DNA of 9,781 bases, taken from contig CAAFNI010000466.1 in NCBI GenBank assembly GCA_900764215.1, positions 1 to 9,781 of the forward strand, in the 5' to 3' direction. Position numbers and translations under genes: made by a program. The notes beneath the pieces were generated by a model that searched no databases, was not told where the DNA came from, and was given only the letters and a program-made list of their open reading frames with translations. Origin of the DNA: an uncultured Sutterella sp. (GTDB taxonomy: Bacteria > Pseudomonadota > Gammaproteobacteria > Burkholderiales > Burkholderiaceae_F). Shown here piece by piece: positions 1-4,950 of this stretch (positions are counted from its first letter, which is position 1; each line of letters starts with the position of its first letter).

Positions 1-526
1 CCGCAAGCGGGTGCCCGACGAAGGTGGTGGGCACGCCCGCCTGCCGGTAGATCTCCTTCTCGAAGGGAAAGACGAGAAGCATGTGGTCGACCGCGCGCCG
101 AATCGTCTGGATGCGCTCGGGACGCCAGGCCCAGATGGAGGGGCTCACGAAGTGCACGGTCGGAATGCCGCGGCGGCGGAGCTTTTCCTCGACCGTCAGA
201 TTGAAGTCCGGCGCGTCCACGCCGACGAAGACCTGCGGCATCGAGTCGCCGAAGCGCGTGATGAGGTCGCGGCGAAAGCTCAAAAGCCTGGGCAGGTGCG
301 TGAGCACCTCCACGTAGCCGCGAACGGAGAGCTCCCTCGAGTCATACCAGGCGCGAAAGCCCGCGGCGCGCATCTTGTCGCCGCCCACGCCGTACTGCGG
401 CGCTCCGCCCATGCGTGCGGCGACCTCCGGAATCACAAGGCTCGCGATGAAGTCGCCGCTCGCCTCGCCGGCAAGCCAGACGGCACCGTTGCGCTCGAGC
501 GTCGGAATGGAAGACTGAATGCCCAT
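1..526 (-). CDS. lpxB: Lipid-A-disaccharide synthase LpxB (N-terminal 175 residues; gene runs off the left edge)
   Basis: LpxB is a peripheral inner-membrane glycosyltransferase (GT19). It joins UDP-2,3-diacylglucosamine to lipid X to give the tetra-acylated disaccharide of lipid A. Translation back from ATG 526-524 gives an open frame to the window edge. Recognisable family motifs are GEASGD (residues 20-25), GVDAPDFN (102-109, with D104 matching the conserved essential Asp), HFVSPSIWAWRPER (125-138), DHMLLVFPFE (147-156) and TFVGHPLA (168-175). AAGGGG lies about 9 nt upstream of the ATG and fixes the start. The gene follows lpxA by 93 nt on the same strand, the usual lpxA-lpxB order, so co-transcription is likely. 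The intercistronic gap holds a 7-bp GC hairpin (581-599) without a U-tract. Roughly half the usual protein (about 380 residues) is visible, and nothing seen suggests a defect. Confidence 0.95.
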   Translation of the reverse strand, partial: MGIQSSIPTLERNGAVWLAGEASGDFIASLVIPEVAARMGGAPQYGVGGDKMRAAGFRAWYDSRELSVRGYVEVLTHLPRLLSFRRDLITRFGDSMPQVFVGVDAPDFNLTVEEKLRRRGIPTVHFVSPSIWAWRPERIQTIRRAVDHMLLVFPFEKEIYRQAGVPTTFVGHPLA

Positions 527-580
527 GAGTAACCCCTTGTTGATGGTCCGGTTCTTTCTGTTGAGTGTTGTGGCGTCGGC

Positions 581-599
581 GGCCGCCTCCCGGGCGGCC
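581..599 (-). other. Intercistronic GC hairpin between lpxA and lpxB
   Basis: GGCCGCC (581-587) and GGCGGCC (593-599) form a perfect 7-bp stem with a 5-nt loop. No T-run follows on the minus strand, so it is not an intrinsic terminator. It may affect mRNA stability or the ratio of lpxA to lpxB expression (inference). Confidence 0.4.
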
Positions 600-619
600 C
601 CGGCGGACGGAGAGCCTGA

Positions 620-1408
620 TCAGCGGATCACGCCGCGGGGGCTGCTGCCGATGAATTCGATGAAGCGCGAGAGCTCTTGGGCGGCTTCCGGGAAATCGGC
701 CTTGAGCGCCTCGATCTTCGCGAGCGCCTCCTTGACGATGAGGCCCTCGCGGTACATCAGGCGGTAGGCCTGATGAAGCGCGCGCACCTGCGCGTCGCTG
801 TAGCCGAAGCGGCGCAGGCCCACGGTGTTGAGGCCGTGCGGCGCGCAGGGGTTGTCGGAGCAGATCACGTAGGGCGGCACATCGCGAAGCACGGCGGAAG
901 CGCCGCCCACCATGGCGTGCTCGCCGATGCGCACGAACTGGTGCACGCCGGTCTGCCCGCCCACGATGGCCCAGTCGTCGACGCGCACGTGGCCCGCGAG
1001 CGCGACGTTGTTGGCGATGATCGTGTTGTTCCCGACGCGGCAGTCGTGCGCCACATGGACGTTGGCCATGAAGAGGTTGCCGCTGCCCACCGTCGTGAGG
1101 CCCTCGTCCTGAACCGTGCCGATCGAGAAGGTGCAGTTTTCGCGGATCACGTTGTTGTCGCCCACGACGAGCGCCGTGTCTTCGCCCGCATACTTCTTGT
1201 CCTGCGGATCACACCCGATCGAAGCGCCCGCGTAGATCACGTTGCCGCCGCCGATCGTCGTGCGGCCCTCGACGCAGACATGGCTGCGAAGATGCGTGCC
1301 CGCACCGATGCGCACCTTCGGGCCGATCAGGCAGAAGGGGCCGACGACGACGTCGTCGGCAAGCTCTGCATCGGGATGAACGATGGAGGACGGATGAATT
1401 TGAGCCAT
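620..1408 (-). CDS. lpxA: Acyl-ACP:UDP-GlcNAc 3-O-acyltransferase LpxA
   Basis: LpxA is the first lipid A enzyme. It is a cytoplasmic trimer that moves a 3-hydroxyacyl chain from ACP to UDP-GlcNAc. The 262-residue length equals that of the E. coli enzyme. The N-terminal two thirds are left-handed beta-helix hexapeptide repeats; examples are VVVGPFCLIGPKVRIG and VGNNTIIANNVALAGHVRV. The catalytic His is H121 in HVAHDC (E. coli H125). H118, H140 and H156 match E. coli H122, H144 and H160. The E. coli H99 position is Ser (S95). The acyl 'ruler' residue G169 (E. coli G173, in MVGGAS) is Gly, which is compatible with a long, C14-type 3-hydroxyacyl donor by analogy. The frame extends upstream to 1624, but ATG 1408 is chosen because AAAGGA sits 6 nt before it and the homologous protein begins there. 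The gene has its own promoter at about 1533-1561 and is followed by lpxB. Confidence 0.97.
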   Translation of the reverse strand: MAQIHPSSIVHPDAELADDVVVGPFCLIGPKVRIGAGTHLRSHVCVEGRTTIGGGNVIYAGASIGCDPQDKKYAGEDTALVVGDNNVIRENCTFSIGTVQDEGLTTVGSGNLFMANVHVAHDCRVGNNTIIANNVALAGHVRVDDWAIVGGQTGVHQFVRIGEHAMVGGASAVLRDVPPYVICSDNPCAPHGLNTVGLRRFGYSDAQVRALHQAYRLMYREGLIVKEALAKIEALKADFPEAAQELSRFIEFIGSSPRGVIR

Positions 1409-1499
1409 GACGATTCCTTTCTTTGACCTGGTTCGCGCGGCTTGACGGCCTGAAGCGGCCGGACGCCGCCGGCGGCCGGGAGCCGCCCGGGCGCGAAGG

Positions 1500-1517
1500 C
1501 TCCCGCAGGGGCGGGAG
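1500..1517 (-). other. Hairpin at the 5' end of the lpxA leader RNA
   Basis: CTCCCGC (1500-1506), AGGG and GCGGGAG (1511-1517) form a perfect 7-bp stem with a 4-nt loop. It begins about 9 nt after the predicted lpxA transcription start near 1526. A 5' stem-loop of this kind can protect an mRNA from decay. That role is an inference here. The remaining leader (1409-1499) is very GC-rich with further partial dyads. Confidence 0.35.
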
Positions 1518-1532
1518 CGGAGCAATCCCGTC

Positions 1533-1561
1533 ATTATAGAGGAGAGCGGCCCATCGCCGAA
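1533..1561 (-). promoter_or_regulatory. Promoter of lpxA-lpxB
   Basis: A perfect TATAAT -10 box reads on the minus strand at 1538-1533. The hexamer 17 nt upstream is TTCGGC (1561-1556), a poor -35. The predicted start is near 1526, giving a leader of about 118 nt. The box lies just downstream of the small-RNA terminator at 1579-1612, so lpxA-lpxB appear to be transcribed independently of fabZ and the genes upstream. Confidence 0.55.
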
Positions 1562-1578
1562 ATGCGCTTGCAATCGAC

Positions 1579-1612
1579 AAAAAAGAGGCCCGCGGGCAAT
1601 GCCTGCAGGCCT
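1579..1612 (-). terminator. Intrinsic terminator of element A
   Basis: On the minus strand AGGCCTGC (1612-1605) pairs with GCGGGCCT (1593-1586), 8 bp including one G-U, over an 11-nt loop. CTTTTTT follows at once (1585-1579). No protein gene ends here, so the terminated transcript must be the small-RNA candidate immediately upstream or read-through from the right. Confidence 0.75.
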
Positions 1613-1732
1613 GAAGCTTTCCAACCAAAAGGAGCGGAGGTCCTCGGTGCTCGTCGCACGTCGTTCTCCATGACCCGTACTCTACGGCATCGGCGCGCAA
1701 GGCCTGTTTCGACTTTCCGACGGATGTAACAA
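1579..1732 (-). ncRNA. Candidate small RNA, copy A (paralogue of the element at 2797-2948)
   Basis: This is a non-coding block of about 154 nt. It starts at TTGTTACAT (1732-1724; possible extended -10 TGTTACATC, no good -35) and ends in a strong terminator. A transcript from about 1716 would be about 138 nt. It has the same architecture and almost the same length as copy B. Both have the GTTACAT box, a small hairpin (here GTGC-GACGA-GCAC), then the identical minus-strand block TCCGCTCCTTTTGGTTGGA (1638-1620), then the terminator. An open frame crosses it but has no ribosome binding site and is not conserved in copy B. I recognise no Rfam family. A regulatory RNA is the best reading, but a duplicated 3' UTR or leader is possible. 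Confidence 0.45.
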
Positions 1733-1860
1733 CGCGTCGGAAGGGAACCGCCCCTCTCCTCAGGGTTAACCCGCTGATTTCCACTCCCGCAAGGCTTGGC
1801 AGGGTTCGGCGCACGCGCGGCCTTCGCAGGCCGTTTGCAATCCGTAGCATCTGCCGGGCC

Positions 1861-1889
1861 TTTCTTACGGATTCGAGATCCGTAAAAAA
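1861..1889. repeat. Dyad symmetry upstream of the riboswitch promoter
   Basis: TTACGGAT (1865-1872) and ATCCGTAA (1878-1885) form a perfect 8-bp inverted repeat with a 5-nt spacer. TTT (1861-1863) and AAA (1887-1889) extend it after one mismatch. Neither strand has a T-run after the hairpin, so it is not a standard terminator. Its centre lies about 65 bp upstream of the predicted exporter start site, a position suited to a regulator operator (inference). Confidence 0.4.
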
Positions 1890-1924
1890 ACACCCCGGGC
1901 CTTGGCGAAGCGCCCGAGGAGCCG

Positions 1925-1940
1925 TGCTAGAATCCGCTTC
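1925..1940 (+). promoter_or_regulatory. Extended -10 promoter for the riboswitch/exporter transcript
   Basis: TGCTAGAAT (1925-1933) is an extended -10 element with a 5/6 match to TATAAT. There is no convincing -35 at 16-18 bp, as expected for an extended -10 promoter. The predicted start near 1940 falls exactly at the 5' strand of riboswitch helix P1, which supports both calls. Confidence 0.6.
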
Positions 1941-2161
1941 GCACTCTTCAGGGGAGTAGCTCCGGACGGCCGCAACGGCCGTCTTCCGGCGTCAACATGC
2001 TTGAAGCATCTCTGCTTTATGGCGTCGGAGTGTCAGCTGCCGGGACGCGCGTCCCTACGGCGCGGCATGAGCAAGACCTGCGGCGTGTTCCCTTTGAAAT
2101 GACCCGAAAAGGCGCTCGAGATGCGCCCGGATCGGCGCAATGGACAGGAAGGGAATGCGTC
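1941..2161 (+). promoter_or_regulatory. yybP-ykoY manganese riboswitch with translational expression platform
   Basis: The family hallmarks are present in order: GGGGAGTAGC (1951-1960), GTCAACATGCTTG (1991-2003), CTGCCGGGACG (2037-2047) and GAGCAAGACCTG (2069-2080). Helix P1 can be drawn between 1941-1952 and 2077-2088, with two mismatches. P2 is GACGGCC (1965-1971) with GGCCGTC (1977-1983). A perfect palindrome (2042-2055) lies in the P4 region. This family senses Mn2+ directly and commonly controls manganese exporters, as in E. coli mntP and alx. Downstream, 2082-2095 can pair with 2148-2161 in 14 contiguous pairs (four wobbles). That helix covers the Shine-Dalgarno and ATG 2155. It shares bases 2082-2088 with P1, so the two helices exclude each other. 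Mn2+-stabilised P1 would free the start site (inference). Confidence 0.88.
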
Positions 2162-2790
2162 CGCGGCTTCTTGCATCTGTCCTGCGCGCCGTCCCCGACA
2201 TTTCCCCCATGCTCGAATCCCTTCAGACCCTCCTTCTCTCCACCGGCGTGGTCACCGCCGGCGAAATCGGCGACAAGACCATGCTCATGGCCATTTGTCT
2301 TGCGGCACGCTTTCGCAGGCCCGCCCCCATCATCTGGGGCATCCTCGTCGCCACCGTTCTCAACCACGCCATGGCAGGGGGCGCGGGCGCACTGCTCGCA
2401 AGCCTCATCACGCCCGAAATCCTGCGCTGGATTCTGATCGTCTCGTTTGCGGCCATGGCCGTCTGGATGCTGATCCCCGACAAGCTCGACGACGATGAAG
2501 CGAACGCCTGCGGCATGAAGCGCCTGGGCGTCTTCGGCACGACCGTCGTCCTCTTCTTTCTCGCCGAAATGGGCGACAAGACCCAGCTCGCCACGGTGGC
2601 GCTCGCGGCCAAGTTCCCGGCCGAGGCCCTCTGGGTCATCTGCGGGACGACGCTCGGCATGCTCATCGCCGACGCGCCCGCCGTCTTCGTGGGCAACAAG
2701 CTTGCCGAACGGCTCTCCATGCGGCTCATGCGCCGGATCGCCGCGGCGGTCTTCGCGCTTCTGGCCGTCGCCGCCTTCTTCGGATATTGA
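2155..2790 (+). CDS. TMEM165/GDT1 (UPF0016) family membrane protein, MneA-like manganese exporter
   Basis: The protein has 211 residues and a duplicated hydrophobic architecture of about six membrane helices. It carries both signature motifs, E37-I-G-D-K-T42 and E138-M-G-D-K-T143, whose acidic residues form the cation site in this family. Characterised relatives include Vibrio MneA and Synechocystis Mnx (Mn2+ export) and eukaryotic TMEM165/Gdt1. The Mn riboswitch upstream makes Mn2+ efflux across the inner membrane the likely job. A hydrophilic acidic loop (about 108-119) lies between the two halves. Start choice: AGGAAGGGA directly precedes ATG 2155 and is the target of the anti-SD helix. 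ATG 2209 (residue 19) matches the usual N-terminus but has no ribosome binding site, and ATG 2140 is a third option. The gene is alone on the plus strand, convergent with fabZ and divergent from lpxA. Confidence 0.9.
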   Translation: MRPRLLASVLRAVPDISPMLESLQTLLLSTGVVTAGEIGDKTMLMAICLAARFRRPAPIIWGILVATVLNHAMAGGAGALLASLITPEILRWILIVSFAAMAVWMLIPDKLDDDEANACGMKRLGVFGTTVVLFFLAEMGDKTQLATVALAAKFPAEALWVICGTTLGMLIADAPAVFVGNKLAERLSMRLMRRIAAAVFALLAVAAFFGY

Positions 2791-2796
2791 CGGACG

Positions 2797-2829
2797 AAAA
2801 AAAGGCCCGCGGCCTCAAGGACTGCGGGC
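2797..2829 (-). terminator. Intrinsic terminator of element B
   Basis: On the minus strand GCCCGC (2829-2824) pairs with GCGGGC (2810-2805). A C and seven Ts follow (2803-2797). An inner CC-TTGA-GG pairing is possible. The T-run ends 7 nt from the exporter stop codon. The plus strand has the same stem but no T-run, so the exporter transcript is probably not stopped here. Confidence 0.78.
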
Positions 2830-2948
2830 TCAAAATCCAACCAAAAGGAGCGGAAGATTCGTCGCCCTTCGAGCGTCGTTTTCCGATAAGCCAACTGTAC
2901 CCGAGGAGACTTCGGGCTGGGTTTCCGTCTTCGAGGCAAATGTAACAA
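2797..2948 (-). ncRNA. Candidate small RNA, copy B (paralogue of the element at 1579-1732)
   Basis: This is a block of about 152 nt with the same order of parts as copy A. TTGTTACATT (2948-2939) may be an extended -10 (TGTTACATT). Next come stems such as CCCGA-AGTCTCC-TCGGG and CGCTC-GAA-GGGCG, then the identical 19-nt TCCGCTCCTTTTGGTTGGA (2854-2836), then the terminator. A transcript from about 2932 would be about 136 nt. It has no credible open reading frame with a ribosome binding site. The sequence outside the shared blocks has diverged while length and layout are kept, as expected for a conserved structured RNA. It lies antisense to any read-through transcript of the exporter gene. Confidence 0.48.
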
Positions 2949-2953
2949 GAATT

Positions 2954-3081
2954 CAGGTTAACCCTAACTGCAGTTGGTAGTTACCCTGCCATGTCACTCT
3001 GCTTTCCCATGGACACAGGCGAATCGAAGTCTCTGCAGAACGGCCTAGGTCATTCGACCTAGTTACATTTGGTTTCAAACC
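2954..3081. other. AT-richer, dyad-dense intergenic stretch
   Basis: No gene is visible. Inverted repeats crowd the segment: GGTTAACC (2956-2963), AACTGCAGTT (2966-2975), GGTAGTTACC (2976-2985), CTAGGTC-ATTC-GACCTAG (3045-3062) and GGTTT-C-AAACC (3071-3081). The 10-mer GTTACATTTG occurs at 3062-3071 on the plus strand and at 2945-2936 on the minus strand, as divergent copies. Base composition is visibly more AT-rich than the neighbouring genes. Operators or divergent promoters are possible but unproven. Confidence 0.4.
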
Positions 3082-3141
3082 TCGGAGATTTGCGCCGCGC
3101 GCCCGCCGTTTGGGAAAGCACTTCACGCTCCCTGAGAAGCC

Positions 3142-3180
3142 AAAGCCCCCGCGGGCGTCAACGCCTGAGGAGGCTTTTCT
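3142..3180. terminator. Possible bidirectional terminator downstream of fabZ
   Basis: AAAGCC (3142-3147) and GGCTTT (3172-3177) flank an inner hairpin GGCGT-CA-ACGCC (3154-3165). On the plus strand the stem runs into TTTTCT. On the minus strand, downstream of the fabZ stop, it ends in CTTTGGCTT. The T-tracts are short, so efficiency is uncertain. It would separate fabZ from element B and stop plus-strand transcripts from the exporter side. Confidence 0.4.
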
Positions 3181-3229
3181 CCGGGAATCGCGCCCGGAAT
3201 CGGCGTCCCTTCGAGGGGCGACGGAAGCG

Positions 3230-3709
3230 TCAGCCGGCCGCCGCTTCGGACGTCTTGGGCGCGACCGGGCGATAGGCGCACATCATTTCGGCCTGTGCGG
3301 CGACCTTGCCGTCGACGCGGGCGACGGCTTCGAAGATGCCCAGACCAAGCTTGGAGCGGATGAACTTCCCCTCGATCACGAGCTGGTCGCCGGGCTGCAC
3401 GACCTGCTTGAAGCGGGCCTTGTCGATGCCGGCAAAGTAAAAGAGCGAATTCTTGCGGTCGACGCCCTCGGGCAGGCGGGAGAGCGCAATGATCGCGCAG
3501 GCCTGCGCCATGGCTTCGATGATCAGAACGCCGGGCATGACGGGCACTTCGGGAAAGTGGCCCGTGAACTGCGGCTCGTTGGCAGTGACGTTCTTGAGCG
3601 CCACCACGCGGCCGGCCTCCGCATCGAGCTCGACGATGCGGTCGATGAGAAGGAACGGATAACGGTGGGGAAGCATGTCCATGATGTCACGGATGTCGAG
3701 CGTACTCAT
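3230..3709 (-). CDS. fabZ: 3-hydroxyacyl-[acyl-carrier-protein] dehydratase FabZ
   Basis: FabZ is a hot-dog fold dehydratase of type II fatty-acid synthesis. It converts 3-hydroxyacyl-ACP to trans-2-enoyl-ACP in the cytosol and competes with LpxA and LpxD for 3-hydroxyacyl-ACP. The 159-residue protein shows LPHRYPFLLIDR (13-24), TGHFPEVPVMPG (49-60) with catalytic H51, the central-helix E65 in LIIEAMAQA, and the FAGIDKARFKQVVQPGDQL stretch. The C-terminus is slightly longer than usual and ends in a small Ala-rich tail. AGAGG lies about 12 nt upstream of ATG 3709, a loose spacing. fabZ follows lpxD by 104 nt, with a weak hairpin/T-run between them. In most proteobacteria lpxA follows at once. 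Here lpxA lies 1.8 kb away beyond the exporter cassette. Confidence 0.97.
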   Translation of the reverse strand: MSTLDIRDIMDMLPHRYPFLLIDRIVELDAEAGRVVALKNVTANEPQFTGHFPEVPVMPGVLIIEAMAQACAIIALSRLPEGVDRKNSLFYFAGIDKARFKQVVQPGDQLVIEGKFIRSKLGLGIFEAVARVDGKVAAQAEMMCAYRPVAPKTSEAAAG

Positions 3710-3730
3710 TTGGGAACGTAACCTCTATTG

Positions 3731-3754
3731 AAAAAATGGGGGCCTCGGCGAGGC
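3731..3754 (-). terminator. Weak terminator or attenuator between lpxD and fabZ
   Basis: On the minus strand GCCTC-GCC-GAGGC (3754-3742) forms a 5-bp hairpin. CCCCA and then six Ts (3736-3731) follow. The 5-nt gap between stem and T-run and the short stem make it a poor intrinsic terminator. Partial attenuation ahead of fabZ is possible. Confidence 0.3.
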
Positions 3755-3813
3755 GGGATGCCGGCCGCATGCGAAATCGGGAGCACCTTTCTATTGTCGC
3801 GCCTTTTGGAAAA

Positions 3814-4911
3814 TTATTCTTCGGCAGAACGGATTAACGCCTCGAGCTCGGCCATGCGGCGGGCAAGCGCCTTGAGCTCCTTGCGCATGGCGGGCAGGCG
3901 CGTGACCATGGCCGACGTGAGCTGGAAGTCGCGCCCCTCCATGGCGGGGAAGAAGCCGGTCTTCTGGGCGGGCTCCTTGCCCCAGCCCGTGATGGCCGTG
4001 CCCGGGCCCACGCCCGAGCCCGCCGGAATGTCGATGTGACCGTTGATCATGGCCGCGCCCCCCACCATGCAGTGGTCGCCCACGGAGGTGGAGCCCGCGA
4101 TCCCCACGCAGGCGGCCATCACGACGTGGCGGCCGATGCGGTCGTTGTGGCCGAGCTGGATCTGGTTGTCGAGCTTCGTGCCTTCGCCGATCACGGTGTC
4201 CTCGAGCGCGCCGCGGTCGACGGTCGTGCCTGCGCCGATTTCCACGTCGTCGCCGATCACGACGCGGCCCACCTGCGGGATCTTGAACAACTCGCCCTTG
4301 AAGGGCGCAAAGCCGAAGCCGTCGCCGCCGATCACGCACCCGGGCTGGAAAATGCAGCGGTTGCCGACGATCGTGCCGCGCTCGAGCACGCAGTTCGGAT
4401 ACAGAATGCAGTCCTCGCCCACGACCGTGCCTTCGCCCACGACGGCCCCCGTCTTGACGACGGTGCGCGCGCCCACGCGCGCGCCGCGGCGCACGACGGC
4501 GAGCGCCTCGATCGCGGCGCTCGGATCGACCTCAGCGCCCTCTTCCACGAAGGCGCGCGGATGAATGCCGGCGGGCACTTCGACGTGAAAGAGAATCTGC
4601 GACGCAAACGCAAAGAAGGCGTAGGGATTGTCGCAGACGAGCACGGCGCGCCCGGGCTCATCGGCCCCGAAAATCGCCTTCACGTCCTCTTCGCGCATGA
4701 TGAGAAGGCCGGCCTTCGAGGCCTTCATAGCGTCGGCGTAGGCGGCGTTCGTGAGAAAGGCCATGTCGCCCTCGCCCGCCGCCTGCGGCGGCATGAAGCG
4801 GGAGACTTCGGCGCATTCGCCGATGAGGCGCATGGCAAGCCTGCCGCGGCTCATGTCGGAAACGCGGGCAATCAGATCGGAAACGGCATAACGCGGCGGT
4901 TGTTCAGCCAT
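3814..4911 (-). CDS. lpxD: UDP-3-O-acylglucosamine N-acyltransferase LpxD
   Basis: LpxD adds the second 3-hydroxyacyl chain (N-linked) to UDP-3-O-acyl-GlcN, the third lipid A step. The 365 residues are a little more than the E. coli enzyme (341). An N-terminal uridine-binding domain occupies about 1-115, including GDMAFLTNAAYAD (48-60). The left-handed beta-helix runs from about 116 to 310, with IGGDGFGFAP (194-203), KIPQVGRVVIGDDVEIGAG (210-228) and TVDRGALEDT (230-239). The catalytic His is H255 in IQLGHND, where E. coli has H239 in IAHN. A C-terminal amphipathic helix rich in Arg, Lys and Glu (about 335-365) is the acyl-ACP-binding arm of the family. AAGGAG sits 5 nt before ATG 4911, so the start is firm. 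It follows skp by 39 nt. Confidence 0.97.
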   Translation of the reverse strand: MAEQPPRYAVSDLIARVSDMSRGRLAMRLIGECAEVSRFMPPQAAGEGDMAFLTNAAYADAMKASKAGLLIMREEDVKAIFGADEPGRAVLVCDNPYAFFAFASQILFHVEVPAGIHPRAFVEEGAEVDPSAAIEALAVVRRGARVGARTVVKTGAVVGEGTVVGEDCILYPNCVLERGTIVGNRCIFQPGCVIGGDGFGFAPFKGELFKIPQVGRVVIGDDVEIGAGTTVDRGALEDTVIGEGTKLDNQIQLGHNDRIGRHVVMAACVGIAGSTSVGDHCMVGGAAMINGHIDIPAGSGVGPGTAITGWGKEPAQKTGFFPAMEGRDFQLTSAMVTRLPAMRKELKALARRMAELEALIRSAEE

Positions 4912-4950
4912 GGCGGCTCCTTGAGTGGGTTTGCGGGTTGATTTTCGGAT

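Noticed and set aside
1409..1624. A 72-codon N-terminal extension of lpxA
   Set aside because: The open frame reaches 1624 but crosses the lpxA promoter and the element A terminator. LpxA homology and the AAAGGA site both fix the start at 1408.
1763..1772. The GGGTTAACCC palindrome near both elements as a shared operator
   Set aside because: It is present near both copies, but the spacing to GTTACAT differs (about 30 versus 7 nt) and one copy is imperfect. The palindrome is too short to claim as a regulatory site.
1865..1885. tRNA T-arm-like or att-site-like sequence (TCGAATCC on the minus strand)
   Set aside because: No acceptor, D or anticodon arms can be built around it, and there is no integrase or second copy. 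It is treated as a plain dyad.
1534..1893. A 119-codon minus-strand open frame through element A
   Set aside because: It has no ribosome binding site, its reading frame is not preserved in the paralogous element B, and it runs through a strong terminator. The repeat conserves RNA features rather than codons.
1579..2948. A composite mobile element bounded by direct repeats
   Set aside because: There is no transposase or recombinase, no terminal inverted repeats and no target-site duplication that I can identify. The flanking repeats carry terminators and look like RNA genes.
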